A stretch of DNA of 64,000 bases from Blastobasis lacticolella (Eukaryota; Arthropoda; Insecta; Lepidoptera; Blastobasidae), in NCBI GenBank assembly GCA_905147135.1, contig LR990048.1:2960563-3024562 (forward strand). The letters run 5' to 3'. The translations under genes and the position numbers were made by a program. A model generated the notes under the pieces. That model had not been told where the DNA came from, made no database searches, and was given only the letters and a program-made list of their open reading frames with translations. This document shows, one piece after another, positions 24,801 to 33,438 of this stretch; the first letter of the stretch is position 1, and every line of letters starts with the position of its first letter.

Positions 24801-27134
24801 GCGGACGTGGGCGACGGCAAGGACTGGCCGGCGCACGCGCACGCCCAGCACCCGCCTGTCTACGACCTGGTGCCGGAGTTCGAGCCCGGCAAGCCCTGGA
24901 AGGGGAACCAGCTCAAGAACGTGGAGGACGATCCGGCTATGACGCCCGGGTCGGTTGGAAGGTGAGATACTGTTGCAGTGAATTTGGGTGATTCCGATGT
25001 TGGTGTCTTGTGGTATTTAGGATTTGGAAGTCGAAGCAGCGATTACTGAGTGTTCACATGAGTGACTACATGTGACTTCGCTAACTTTTCGAAACAGTTT
25101 AGGTATACTATTATTAACACAGTGTTTTACATTTAATATCAATATATTGCAATCATAAGCACCCTTTCATTGCACAATCGTAAAGGTCAATGACAGACTA
25201 TAAATTTTTAATCGATGTGACATTAACAATAGTTCGAGTATGATCAACTGGATCCCAATTATATTCTTTGTATGAAGAAATAATAAATCTTATTATCGGT
25301 ATGTCCAGTCGGATTATATTTCTCTTGCATCTGAAGCATCCTCGCGGTGAAAGCTGTACGCTCTCGCATCCGACTCAGCGATGTTAATCCATCGCTCACG
25401 GGGTCTCTTACCTGATAGCCACCTAGATATCTTCAGGCACCAATACGTATCCCTGAACGTCGCTGCTAACCTCCCTCTCGCCCCCGCAGATCGCCGCTGT
25501 CGCTGGCCACGATAAAGGACGCGGACATGCTGAGCGGCAAGGCGTCCCCGCCCGGCGGCGAGCGCTCGCTGTCCTCGGCCACGTGGTCGTACGCCCCGCC
25601 GTCGTCGGGGGCCGCGCTGAAGCCGCCGGCGGACGCGTGGGCGGCCAAGCCGCGGCCCGCGCCGCCCGGCCTGGGGAAGGGCTGGCCGCACCACGCGCCC
25701 CCCCCGCCCAGGCCGCTGCCCGCCTGGCAGGCGTCCAACTGGCTGCTGCTGAAGAACCTCACTGCGCAGGTTGGTTGGATGCTAGTTATTCTGTACGGGT
25801 TTCATTGGAGGTTTCTTTTATTAGGTCGACTTTACTGGGGTACACAAGATAGATTTGATTAATAAGGCTTGGAAGGTAGAAATCAATGTACATTCTTCTT
25901 GAAGTAGATACAACATGCATACATTGTAGAAACAACATGCATGAATTTTGTGATTGATCTTTAACTTTTCATGTACAAGTATACGATAACTAATTCAATG
26001 TTTTCTTTATAGAGCCAATTGACGTGACAAAGATATCAATCTAAACGGATAAAGAGAGTTTTCGCGATTCTAGAATCCACCATCACGGCTCTCGCGCGAC
26101 GCGAGCTGTGTTGTAAACGCACTTATGCTCCCACAGATCACTGTAGAACTTTTTGCTATGTATTGGTAAATAATTTAAATTCTGTAGAGAAAACAATATT
26201 AGATTACCTTTTCTAAAATTTTAAATCGGTCGTAAATTGTTGTGCCTCCGTTTACTATCGAGAAACAATTGTTTTACACGTGTCTCTCTCCCCAGATCGA
26301 CGGGTCGACCCTGAAGACGCTGTGCGTGCAGCACGGACCGCTGCAGAACTTCCACCTCTACCTGAACCAGGGTCTGGCACTCGCCAGGTACTCCACCAGG
26401 GAGGAGGCCGCCAAGGTGAGGCACACTTCTTCACTAGTCACTGTGGTTTTTTTTTATAAGAATTAGCCAGGTATATGACCGCCGCAGCCTCACCCAGTGG
26501 TAAGTGACGATGCGGCCGAAAATGAAGCAACTAAAAGTAAGGCTTTTTTCTTTTTGGGTTCTTAAGATGGCAAACACGGTTATTGTATCCTACGGCACGG
26601 ATGATAGCGTAGGCACGACATGATTGATACGAGATATGTATTTCACGTTTTGATTATTTTGTGAACACTGTTCCACGTCATCCCTTTTAAAGATCCCATG
26701 TTGTACTCTCTAAGATACAGATTGTGAAAGGTTATCTGCCCTCTGGCTCACACTCGCGTAAACCTATTTAGCCATTTTCGTCTATACTGCTCACTCCGAG
26801 ACTCGATTCTAATCCACCCCTTTGCCCTCAGGCCCAGATGGCGCTGAACAGCTGCGTGCTGTCGAACACGACCATCTTCGCGGAGTCCCCGGCCGAGTCG
26901 GAGGTGCAGCTGATCCTGCAACACCTCGGCTCGGGCGGCGGCGGCGCCTGGCGCGGCGGCCAGGGCAAGGACTGGGCCGTGGGCGGCGTGGGCGTGGGCG
27001 GCGGCGTGGGCGTGGGCGTGGGCGGCGCGCCCGCCTTCCCCGGCCTGTGGCCCGAGCAGCACGAGCAGCGCGCCACGCCGTCGTCGCTGAACTCGTTCCT
27101 GCCCCCGGACCTGCTCGGCGGGGAGTCCATCTAA
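9116..27134 (+). CDS. gw: gawky / GW182 (TNRC6 family), 16 coding exons, 1,282 aa
   Basis: Scaffold of miRNA silencing in the cytoplasm. Its tryptophan motifs bind Argonaute, and its C-terminal half recruits poly(A)-binding protein and the CCR4-NOT and PAN2-PAN3 deadenylases (family knowledge). Exons: 9116-9800, 14111-14221, 14431-14556, 15513-15691, 16202-16540, 17208-17444, 18510-18937, 19317-19559, 21428-21584, 22894-23016, 23470-23610, 24104-24261, 24743-24961, 25490-25769, 26296-26415, 26832-27134. All junctions are GT-AG and phases match throughout. Domains: G/N-rich and GW-repeat N-terminus (to about 700), UBA (about 695-735), Q-rich segment (about 783-900), [13 protein letters not shown]2-type motif (1020-1030), RRM (about 1131-1207), and a Gly/Val-rich tail ending in [20 protein letters not shown] followed by [12 protein letters not shown] matches the Drosophila gawky start. 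The identity is firm; the first start codon is less so. Confidence 0.97.
10599..11179. mobile_element. MITE with 30-bp perfect terminal inverted repeats
   Basis: The left end (10599-10628) and right end (11150-11179) are perfect reverse complements over 30 bp, starting TTGTCTAAAATAGGATG. The match continues at 34 of 35 positions. The interior has a second foldback around 10880-10985 and several ATCGATAATCG words, and no coding potential. A GTAT word flanks each side at slightly different distances, so the target duplication is unclear and the superfamily is unassigned. Confidence 0.8.
12250..12700 (-). pseudogene. Mariner/Tc1-type transposase fossil
   Basis: On the minus strand one frame reads [16 protein letters not shown], corresponding to the QDxAPxH segment that carries the second catalytic aspartate. 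A neighbouring frame reads [13 protein letters not shown], the SPDLNPMDF segment near the third acidic residue. A further piece, [14 protein letters not shown], matches the C-terminal EWxxIPxExIRAA helix. The three pieces are in order but in different frames, so the gene is dead. The 5' half is missing. Confidence 0.75.
13050..13445. repeat. Unclassified interspersed repeat in gw intron 1
   Basis: A GC-richer block with open frames on both strands but no recognised motif. The short frame from the ATG at 13143 (30 codons, starting [20 protein letters not shown]) is cysteine- and tyrosine-containing but ends quickly. It is probably a repeat fragment, because it abuts a LINE tail. Confidence 0.3.
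13470..13600 (+). repeat. LINE 3' tail fragment
   Basis: Shares the TATAGACCCCTATGGGCGGC, GGTGATCACTTTCCATCAGG and ATAATATGATAAAAA words with the tails at 40545-40640 and 50960-51050. It is the decayed 3' end of a non-LTR retrotransposon. Confidence 0.55.
14111..14221 (+). CDS. gw: gw coding exon 2
   Basis: A 111-nt exon, phase 1 in and 1 out, with acceptor CGGCAG and donor GTAAGT. It encodes a Gly/Asn/Gln-rich peptide with GNWGGGN and QQWSNT, two Argonaute-binding-type tryptophans. It is in frame with both neighbours. Confidence 0.9.
14431..14556 (+). CDS. gw: gw coding exon 3
   Basis: 126 nt, phase 1 to 1, after a TTTGCAG acceptor, with donor GTAAAT. It encodes an Asn/Ser/Pro-rich linker with one NWQSS tryptophan motif. 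The exon lengths (111 and 126) are multiples of three, so exons 2 and 3 could be skipped without a frame change. Confidence 0.88.
15001..15065 (+). repeat. SINE head fragment with pol III B box
   Basis: The segment near 15040-15058 contains GGGTTCGATTCCC inside a CCGGG/CCCGG stem, the TΨC arm and B box of a tRNA-derived SINE. The 5' half with an A box is not recognisable, so it is not a complete tRNA. It lies in gw intron 3. Confidence 0.6.
15160..15450. repeat. Unclassified foldback-like repeat in gw intron 3
   Basis: GCGTTCTTGC- and GCGTTCCGC-type words near 15220-15250 reappear inverted as GCAAGAACGC and GGAACGC near 15326-15352. This suggests a decayed inverted-repeat element. Open frames on both strands here have no recognisable content. 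Confidence 0.3.
15513..15691 (+). CDS. gw: gw coding exon 4, contains the Drosophila-type start methionine
   Basis: 179 nt, phase 1 in and 0 out, with donor GTAAGT. It begins with a Gly/Asn repeat ([16 protein letters not shown]) and ends [13 protein letters not shown]. The ATG at 15653 (residue 355 of the long form) aligns with the first methionine of Drosophila gawky. Either an internal promoter uses this start or the lepidopteran protein is simply longer. A product starting here would be 928 aa. Confidence 0.93.
16202..16540 (+). CDS. gw: gw coding exon 5, Argonaute-binding GW repeats
   Basis: 339 nt, phase 0 to 0. This is the best conserved N-terminal block, with seven tryptophans in typical contexts: TNWDVP, PAWKP, DLWEAN, TPWGHT, GTWGED, NVWNGP and QQWPAG. 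It corresponds to the region of Drosophila gawky that binds AGO1. Base composition is very GC-rich compared with the flanking introns. Confidence 0.96.
16565..16705. repeat. Two-unit tandem repeat, about 75 bp
   Basis: Two copies of a segment running from TACCCACTA through GCATAAAATGTCTC to ACCCTATCACTTGTTCATT follow each other with a few mismatches. No coding role is seen. The neighbouring TTCATTTCATTTCATTTATT suggests a minus-strand retroposon 3' end. Confidence 0.5.
17208..17444 (+). CDS. gw: gw coding exon 6
   Basis: 237 nt, phase 0 to 0, with a CCCCCAG acceptor and GTGGGT donor. It encodes [16 protein letters not shown], then a Pro/Arg/Asp-rich linker, then DMWNHH and a closing NQWGAQ. 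The GW motifs are spaced as in the middle of the family's N-terminal domain. Confidence 0.94.
17490..17760 (-). repeat. Interspersed repeat C, copy 1
   Basis: On the minus strand it shares the segments TATGGCAATAACCTCCCC, TTCGTGGGAGA and TTTTCGAGGCAAAA with the copies at 35172-35376 and 35475-35660. It ends near a CCGGACACCACACGGCC word that also occurs alone near 23372 and 48279. Confidence 0.6.
18510..18937 (+). CDS. gw: gw coding exon 7, GW repeats and start of UBA
   Basis: 428 nt, phase 0 in and 2 out. It encodes about ten further tryptophan motifs (KGWEEP, SLWATR, VWGAHP, SWEEP, GWSERD, AWTDAP, LWPGK, GGWPED, EWGGP) and ends VVWNSKQFR, the lead-in to the UBA domain. Extremely GC-rich, which produces long overlapping open frames on both strands that are not genes. 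Confidence 0.95.
19317..19559 (+). CDS. gw: gw coding exon 8, UBA domain
   Basis: 243 nt, phase 2 to 2. [20 protein letters not shown] and then NAEEALEML form the three-helix UBA domain of the GW182 family, with its usual [13 protein letters not shown] core. After it comes a His/Gln/Pro/Ala-rich linker. The UBA separates the Argonaute-binding and silencing halves of the protein. Confidence 0.96.
20622..20672. repeat. Perfect 22-bp inverted repeat hairpin
   Basis: The left arm, 20622-20643, is exactly complementary to the right arm, 20651-20672, with a 7-base loop. The stem is nearly all A/T apart from TCTCT/AGAGA near the loop. It could be a cruciform or the core of a decayed MITE. A small-RNA hairpin is possible but unsupported. 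Confidence 0.85.
21093..21310. repeat. Cluster of ACGTAAGTT words in both orientations
   Basis: Five GTAAGT (starting 21093, 21104, 21162, 21174 and 21220) and three ACTTAC words lie within about 220 bp. They follow two direct copies of a GGCCGAA(A/T)(C/A)TACA(A/C)TTGTAAG segment, near 21078 and 21192. This looks like a decayed inverted-repeat element just upstream of exon 9. The words match the 5' splice-site consensus, but no exon precedes them. Confidence 0.6.
21428..21584 (+). CDS. gw: gw coding exon 9
   Basis: 157 nt, phase 2 in and 0 out. It encodes a helical, Gln-rich stretch ([20 protein letters not shown], then NQLLQQ). This is the start of the Q-rich region shared by GW182 proteins and linked to P-body localisation. 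Confidence 0.92.
21965..22095 (+). repeat. Interspersed repeat D, copy 1
   Basis: Shares the segment CACCTGGTAAGCGATGATGC, CGAAGATGGA and TCTAGGAAC with copies at 23265-23345, 26465-26530 and 51095-51265. It lies in gw intron 9 and has no coding content. Confidence 0.55.
22685..22855. repeat. LINE-type 3' remnant (CCGCTCCGGCTTCGC type)
   Basis: AGCGACCCGCTCCGGCTTCG, followed by ACCGCGTGGATATCCGTTCA, GTAGCTTTTGAGTTTATC and ACAGACAGACG, is a typical decayed retroposon tail. Weaker relatives occur at 35915-36025, 51340-51480 and 58980-59125. Confidence 0.45.
22894..23016 (+). CDS. gw: gw coding exon 10
   Basis: 123 nt, phase 0 to 0. Continues the Gln-rich helical segment ([20 protein letters not shown], then AKQQITALQ), probably a coiled coil. 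The acceptor is TCCTAG, the least typical in the gene, but the frame and family similarity support it. Confidence 0.92.
23265..23395 (+). repeat. Interspersed repeat D, copy 2, with a repeat-C end
   Basis: AGGAACATCCTATTCACTCT, then GGGAACACACTCGCAG, matches 51175-51225. It is followed by the CCGGACACCACACGGCC word of repeat C. Lies in gw intron 10, 75 bp before exon 11. Confidence 0.5.
23470..23610 (+). CDS. gw: gw coding exon 11
   Basis: 141 nt, phase 0 to 0, with donor GTGAGT. It closes the Q-rich segment ([13 protein letters not shown]) and continues into [20 protein letters not shown], a family-typical helix before the middle region. Confidence 0.93.
24104..24261 (+). CDS. gw: gw coding exon 12
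   Basis: 158 nt, phase 0 in and 2 out. It contains [17 protein letters not shown] and EFSRAPGS. This SRLxQWKLP...DxxEFSRAPG block marks the GW182 mid domain, part of the bipartite silencing region that contacts deadenylase complexes. Confidence 0.95.
24340..24605 (+). mobile_element. tRNA-derived SINE, family B, copy 1
   Basis: The head contains AGTGGTTCAGTTGGTTAACA (A-box side) and GGGATTCGAAACCCGGCC (B box). The body, GTCTGGGTGTTGTATGCATA, ACACAAGCTTTGCTTACTTT and GGGGCTAGATG, matches the copy at 53738-54010. It sits in gw intron 12, sense to the gene. Confidence 0.8.
24743..24961 (+). CDS. gw: gw coding exon 13, PAM2-type motif
   Basis: 219 nt, phase 2 to 2. It opens with [15 protein letters not shown], then a Gly/Val repeat, then [20 protein letters not shown] and AMTPGSVGR. 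The EFxPGxPWKG core is the poly(A)-binding-protein contact of GW182 proteins. The Gly/Val stretch is encoded by GGCGTGGGCGTGGGC-like repeats, like those in the last exon. Confidence 0.95.
25490..25769 (+). CDS. gw: gw coding exon 14, start of RRM
   Basis: 280 nt, phase 2 in and 0 out. [20 protein letters not shown] is the conserved segment after the PAM2 region. A Pro/Ala-rich linker follows, then [12 protein letters not shown], the RNP2 strand of the RRM. The exon ends exactly between the RRM halves. Confidence 0.95.
26296..26415 (+). CDS. gw: gw coding exon 15, RRM middle
   Basis: 120 nt, phase 0 to 0. Encodes [20 protein letters not shown] and then [14 protein letters not shown], helix 1 to the RNP1-like strand. 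The RNP1 position usually held by an aromatic residue is not aromatic (ALARYS). This agrees with the family's RRM not being a classical RNA binder. Confidence 0.95.
26465..26535 (+). repeat. Interspersed repeat D, copy 3
   Basis: Carries ACCGCCGCAGCCTCACC, GTGGTAAGTGACGATGCGGC and CGAAAATGAA, matching 51110-51155. Only the start of the repeat is present. It lies in gw intron 15. Confidence 0.5.
26832..27134 (+). CDS. gw: gw coding exon 16, end of RRM and C-terminus
   Basis: 303 nt including the TAA stop at 27132-27134. It encodes [20 protein letters not shown], the end of the RRM, then a Gly/Val repeat (about 26981-27027, [14 protein letters not shown]) and the C-terminal segment ending [12 protein letters not shown]. 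The terminal LPxDLLxGES form is typical of GW182 proteins. Confidence 0.96.
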   Translation, partial: AQMALNSCVLSNTTIFAESPAESEVQLILQHLGSGGGGAWRGGQGKDWAVGGVGVGGGVGVGVGGAPAFPGLWPEQHEQRATPSSLNSFLPPDLLGGESI

Positions 27135-27581
27135 GCGCCCGCAGCGCTGCGCAGCTAGTCACCGGGCCCGGCTCGCACCCCACCCCGACTGTCCACGTAA
27201 CTATTATCTATACTGTGTTGTAAGTGTTCATGTAGAGTATTTAGTGTACATAAGAATTATACATATACAACGGCGGACACGCGGCGCGGCGTGGCGACCC
27301 CCGTCTCTCCTGTAATCACCAAATATCGTAGGTGTCGGATAGAGTAGTTGCGTCGCGGGCTACCTCAGTCACTCGTCCCGTGGCCTTATGTTAGTGTATT
27401 TATTTTGTTGCGCTCGAGGGCTGTTGCTGTTTCGCCCGACGAGCTGTTACGTTCCGAGCTTCTTTCGTGTTCGTTTTTATTTTCTCGTTTTTTTTTCATA
27501 CTTAACGTATTTTAGTATTTATTCTGTTTTTGAATTCTCGCGATGAGCCTTCGTTTTCCAGTAGTGATATTTTTATTCAGC

Positions 27582-27587
27582 AATAAA
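27582..27587 (+). promoter_or_regulatory. Candidate proximal poly(A) signal of gw
   Basis: AATAAA 448 bases after the stop codon, followed within 10 bases by a TGTGTAAGTG word. It would give a short 3' UTR. Several other AATAAA words lie downstream (29922, 33043, 34573), so usage cannot be decided from sequence. Confidence 0.4.
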
Positions 27588-28420
27588 TGTGTAAGTGCAT
27601 TTCGCCGACTAACAAAGGTTTTATATTAGTTTGTAATTTTTATAAAGATAACAAAATTTTGAAAATTATGAGATTCGAAGTGCATTCTTGTAGTGGTTAA
27701 TTCCTTTTAAGCCGTATAGTCTGAGATGGAAATGAGTATATCCAGCGGCGTCGGCGGGCCAGCCCGGCCCCTCCCTGTGATGTAAAGTATCTTGCCTAAT
27801 GTAAGGATAATCTATTTTGTTGGTCATAGTCGGCGCGGGAGCGACCCCGCCGATGCTGTGGTTTCCCCAAATTTTTTCCAGTATTTGTGATTCAAGTGCC
27901 ACTTTATGTTTAATATATGAAACGATTATCTAGATTATACGATTAATGTAAGGGTAATCTAATATATTAAATTGAAAATTGTTTTATCATTTTATATTAC
28001 ATACATTTGTGAGAAGTGTTATAAAAGTACTATAATTGACAGTAATTTAAAATATTACACTTTTGTGTATAGGTAAGTAAAGTTCTAACTTAAATTTAGC
28101 CATATCAATATCTATTTAATAAAAGATTTGTGGTATTTTCTATAGGCTCAATTTGAACGTTATTCAAAGTGACATATGCTTTAGATATTCTGTTAATAAT
28201 ATACTTGTAGTCGTAGGTCTCTCGGTATTACATCATTGTAGGTTAAGTTTACACGTAAGTCCTATCGTAGGTACGATAAGCATACTATTGATATTTTATG
28301 GCAACGATCGCACTGTAAATGTTCGTTACGATGAAAGTTTATTTACATTATTATTTACTTTTTAATTTATCGATGGTGTGCCACAGAGATACTCTGCCAA
28401 AATATATCATTACCAATGGA

Positions 28421-28537
28421 GGCGGGCGCGGGGCGCGGGGCGGGGGGCGGCGGGGCAGGGCCGGGCCCGGGGTCCCGGGGCCCCGGTCCGCCCCGCGGCC
28501 GCCCGCGGCCCGCGGCCCGCCCCGGCCCGGCCGCGCG
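28421..28537 (+). repeat. Extreme GC island (114 of 117 bases G/C)
   Basis: Only three A/T bases occur in 117. The 5' part is G-run-rich (GGGGCGCGGGGCGGGGGGCG) and the 3' part is C-run-rich, so the sense transcript could form either a quadruplex or a very stable hairpin. It sits in AT-rich DNA 1.3 kb past the gw stop. Confidence 0.85.
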
Positions 28538-29613
28538 TAGCGATCCGAACGATCGACCACCAAGCGAATGACTAATAATGTACATTATACCTATTGTATT
28601 TCGAGCATCTTCCAGTGATCTTACAATTAAACATAACGACGTAGTGCTAAGCTAGGTGTAAGTATTCGCTGTACCTTGTCGGGTCTCGCGCCCGAGAACT
28701 CTTCACAAATTAAAAGTTAAGCTAGTGATCGTGGTGTTGAAAGTATTCGTGCGTTATGAACTCTTCGATCGCTTCGGACCTGTAGTAGTATTAGTGTTAA
28801 TGTTTCGCTGTATGATGTGTTCATTTAGAAACAAAGTTAGCATTTCTCATTACTATCCTACGTTACTATAGGGGCCGATGGGACGCTTAGACGTGTCATC
28901 CGTTGCGTATTATCTGCTGGCTCTTACGTTAGCGACGCACACGGCCGCGGCATGCAGTCGACAGCACACAGAATAACTTCGCCTTTTATGGGGCCATAAT
29001 TGACATTGTTACGAAGTTTAATGTTAGGTGCCAAAGAGTGAGTATCAAAGATATGATAAAAGTGTCTGGATCAATCGATTTCAACTCTTGCTTAGTAGCG
29101 AATATCCAAAATTAATTTAAAAATTATTTTTGAGGTACGGGTTACTGATATGATGTTCCTATATCATTCGTGTATAACTATACAACAATGGGTATGCAAA
29201 GAGCAATGTCAATTCTATTGTTGTAAAGCTCAATTTACGTGAGGGTTTCATTTATCGATTATTAAAAAAAAATTAAAAAGCGAAAAAAAAAAAATACAAA
29301 TAATTTTATCTCGTGTTGTTCTGTCCAATTCTACGCCGTTTTTTTAAACGCCTCTATTTCATTACTAAACTGGTGCAAATATGAATTTACTACAGCAATA
29401 AAAGTCATAGTTACAATTAATTTTGATAAGATTTTCCATTTAAATGTTTAGAGACAAGACGTGTAACGAAAGTATAATGATCCAGTGCCCTGAAACCTGT
29501 AGATACGTTGTCCATAGTGTAAAGACGAAAGAAGTCATGCCTTGAAAGTTTTAGTCAGTTTAAAGTAAACAGTACTTAATAATGGGTATATGTATTATAA
29601 CGTAACATGTAGC

Positions 29614-29668
29614 GGAGTGGGGCGCTGTGGGGCGCTGTAGGGCGCTGTGGGGCGCTGTAGGGCGCCAG
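29614..29668 (+). repeat. Tandem GGGGCGCTGT repeat (10-bp unit)
   Basis: About five units of GGGGCGCTGT or AGGGCGCTGT in a row. The runs of three or four guanines are separated by 6-7 bases, which fits the standard G-quadruplex pattern on the gw sense strand. Confidence 0.85.
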
Positions 29669-30164
29669 GGCGCGGCGGGCGCGAGGTTGTGAGCCGTGGC
29701 GCCGCGCGAGTGAATCTCCTCTGGTTCAACGACTGCATCGTATTTCCTGCACACTATTGCGCCACGTGCAATTTACTCTGTGTTATTATTATGTTGTTGT
29801 ATATTTATAACTTAACGTCTACACTGTAATATGTATATATTGTGAAATTATATTCTTAAAGGATTTAATACGCTTCACGCTTTCACTTTTAACATTTTTC
29901 GTGACTTGTTTCTGTTATTTAGAATAAATTTACGTACCTAAAAGTAATTATAATAATTATAGTAGGTATTAAATGTAAGGAAATAAATAATATTAAAAAA
30001 TAAAAATGAAAAAAAAATACAAAAAAAGGAAAAAAGAAAGCAATTAAAAGAAACCAATGATTGTGCCTCAATGAACTGTGGTACGTTACCGTAACAATGG
30101 CAGGTAATCGTTTCCTCGAAAATTAATGTATAATTAGGCACGGCCGTCGTTCCGACTCGCGGGC

Positions 30165-30235
30165 AGCCGGGTCTGCCGGGAACCGCCGGGAACCGCCGGG
30201 GACCGTCGGGGACGCTCGGGGACCGCCGGGGCAAT
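30165..30235 (+). repeat. Tandem ACCGCCGGGG repeat (about 10-bp unit)
   Basis: Six imperfect units ending in GGG or GGGG, with loops of 6-7 bases. Another sense-strand quadruplex-type array in the gw downstream region. Confidence 0.85.
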
Positions 30236-30562
30236 AATGGGCCCGAGCAGCGGGCCGCCGCGCCGTAATCAGTTATGAGCTTAGCTATGTTTTACTTTTA
30301 TTGTAAGTGTTACGTCATCAATCAACATTTTAAATATATACATAACCCGCGTGTAAATATTTTTATCTATTTTTGGTTTTCATGAAGTTTACCCGAATGA
30401 ATATCGTATGTATGTAACAATTAATTAGTTGCTTTTTTCGAGTCTCTTTAATTTTAGTCAGCCGTTTTTAGGTACTGATGCGTAGTGATCCAAATTGTCG
30501 CAGTTATTCCGTAACAATGTAATGCCAAAGTCGATGTCTTATGCCACGATGCGACTGCCCGG

Positions 30563-30600
30563 CTCGTAGGTCGTAGGTCGTAGCTCGTAGGTCGTACGAG
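30563..30600 (+). repeat. Tandem CGTAGGT repeat (7-bp unit)
   Basis: About five units of CGTAGGT or CGTAGCT. It lacks runs of three guanines, so it is not quadruplex-like. It resembles the CTCGTAGGAG words near 10045-10080. Confidence 0.7.
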
Positions 30601-33383
30601 CGCGGGGCCGACATCACAACAAACTATTGATCGTACAAATGGAGCCACCGCGGCAGCCGCCAGGCCGCCGGGCCGCTGTCCGTCCAAGCTGCTCCGGTCG
30701 TATCTTAGCTCAAGTATTCAGATGTAGTTTGCTCATAATGTTGTTGTTAATTTTAATTTTTATTGCCTTAATTATGTGACGCTTTTCCCTTAGTGTGGAG
30801 TAAAATTCTAAACTTAATTTTAATCTCCAACGTTAGCATGTAATTGTTTATTGAATTTGAAAGGACCATCACAATAAGTATTGCATCGTGTGTGGCTATT
30901 TACCCGAAACCGCCTTTAGGTACGTTCTTTTTTAATTGTTAGACTTAGACTGCTTTGTCGTAATGCCACTTGCCAGTATCAAAGAGCTTCCGATGTTAGA
31001 TCTCTTTTGTAAATTGTAGTGAATCTAGTGCAGTGGTGTGGCGATGTTCGAACCATTTCCCCCACAGTGAAATCTGTACAACCTTGCATTTTGGAAATTA
31101 ATACCAACTCAACTGCACTCGGATATTAGGGACCAAACATGAAATGGCATACTTAATTTGTTTTACTGAACAATGAACTATCCAAAGTTTGAAACTCGAT
31201 GCGTACTAAAAGACATTCTCATTATACATTTTTACTTAATTTAATACGTTTTGCCGTCGCATAAAATGTTTACTGGGATAAATAATATAGCGTGTACAGT
31301 GTATCGAAGGGCCTTTTAATTTAATAAGGATAAATATTTGCTTGTTGTATTTATTTATAATTATATATTTTTGTACGTTAAGGCGACGTGTACGTCCTAA
31401 TACAACTGAAGCACATTAGGTGATATCTACAAAGAAACTAGTCTTCCTTGTTTGTGAGGTTTCGGTACGGGCGGGCGGCGCGGCCGCGGCGCAGAGGCAC
31501 TCATCCCTCTAGTCTAGAATGTGGTGCGTTAGAATACCAAATATTTAATAACGAAGGCTTTGACCTAGCGTAGCGGTTGTAGTGCCAGAGCAGCTTGGAA
31601 CCGTCTAACGTTACAAGGGAATGGTTGGGTAGTATTATTATATTGCATTTATTTCACTTTTGTCATAGTCACTCAAACATATATTTAATTAATTGAGCTA
31701 ATGCCTAAAATTGGAATATCAGAGTTTATTTAGGATGTTTCATATTTTACATTTTAGTGTTTAAATATCTAAAATTTACCTTAATTATAGTGAATGGATT
31801 TTTGTATTATTGGTATATAGTCGTAAGCAAAGCGTGTTCTTGATAAACACAAACAACTGATTTAATACAAAATATGAAAATAAAAATTGTACTGAGTGAC
31901 TTTACGTGTAAACAGAGGGCCATTGATAAAAAAAATGTTGAACTAAGCTAAATTGTCTATGTGGTAATTTAACTAAATGTGATTGCTGAGAATATTTTTA
32001 ACTGCTATATTTATAATTAATCATAGATTGATAGTCGCCAGTGACCGGCCGCCGGGCCGGCGCGGCGCGGCACCGACAAACCTTGATACTGTTCAGTGAA
32101 GTTGCATTTGATTCGACGACTCTAGCTACTTGGTGTGCAATGATAAGTTATAAGTGTAAGGCCGACCCACCAACCGCCGAGCGCGGCAGACTCCGAGCGC
32201 TGCCGATACAAGACACTGCTTCTCTAGTCTCTCTCGCATTCAAACAACGCTTTAAATAAGCTTTTGTTATCGAGCATAATTAATATCATATCCTATGTGA
32301 AACCTAGTTTATATTTGTATTATTCTTTCATTAGATCTCTGTTGTACCTGTGTGAAATTGTTGATGTTCAATGTCCATTCTTACTAAGCGGACCGGTCTC
32401 GGGCTGAACACTGTTGATATACGTAAGGCGCAGTCGCGCAGTCCTCGACCCTACCCAAGATCCACTTAACTGCAACCTCTCGATTTGCGTCTAAAACAAT
32501 ACTCTGCGTTCTTTCTTAAATTAGTCACTTTTGTACCTTGATCGTACTTGTACTTGAATATCCTATGTAAGTGAGGACCGACTAATCCAATTCTGAAATA
32601 TACTTAATTTAAATTTTGACAGACTGATAGCTGTGATTAAGAGAATATTTTTAATATTATCCAGTGAGTCGGATGAAAATATTTATTTTGTTAGAGGCAA
32701 CCACCCTGCCGCCTACTCCGCCGGTAGGAGACACACGGTATGCGACGAGATGTGAACCGTTCGTATAGTTTGCTTGCGTTGGTATCGTAGTCCCGAGTCC
32801 CGCAGACTGATGCGACCCTAGTATCAATACCACCGATGTCATCTGAAATTATTATTTCTTAAATTATTGATCTTTGAACGTTGCATATCGACTACATTTC
32901 TAATTCGAATTATTTTGTTGTATTCATATCCGTAATTCCCATGTGCGTTAAGTTTGATATTTATGAAAGGGGAGTCTTAAGTTATCATAATAATGAGTAC
33001 TAAATTGATTGCCTATAGTATTGTAGTGAGTGACATCTCAATAATAAACGATTGGCGCTGTTTTTTATAATAAAATATTATATTTTTTGGTACCACCTTT
33101 GAGTTAAAGTACAACGTAGTTATGTAAAGGTGTTTCAATGACGTATTTCTATAACAATATCAGGATAGAGCTAATCGATAAGTTAGACTTAAGCTGTCTC
33201 GTCTCGCGTTACACCAACTAAATGTTAAATATAACTCTCCTCTATATTCGTAATGGAACACTTATTGTAATAGGCGAATACTACTAAATTATGTAATCAT
33301 ATATCAAATAGGCTAAATGTTACATTTTCTGTGCAAATCTCTGTGATGGGAAAATTTTATTCTAAAGATTTAGTATTAAACGG

Positions 33384-33438
33384 AGGCCCCCCGTGGGCCG
33401 CTCGGGCCGCTAGGGCCGCTCGGGCCGCTCGGGTCGCG
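33384..33438 (+). repeat. Tandem CCGCTCGGG repeat (9-bp unit)
   Basis: Four to five units of GGGCCGCTC or GGGCCGCTA. Runs of three guanines with constant 6-base loops fit the G-quadruplex pattern on the sense strand. Confidence 0.85.

Noticed and set aside
26748..27183. Ala/His- and Arg-rich frames on the minus strand over the last gw exon
   Set aside because: Low-complexity antisense of the Gly/Val repeat, with no gene signature.
28319..28585. Gly/Arg/Pro-rich frames at 28.3-28.6 kb on both strands
   Set aside because: Produced by the 97% GC island. No start context, splice sites or domain.
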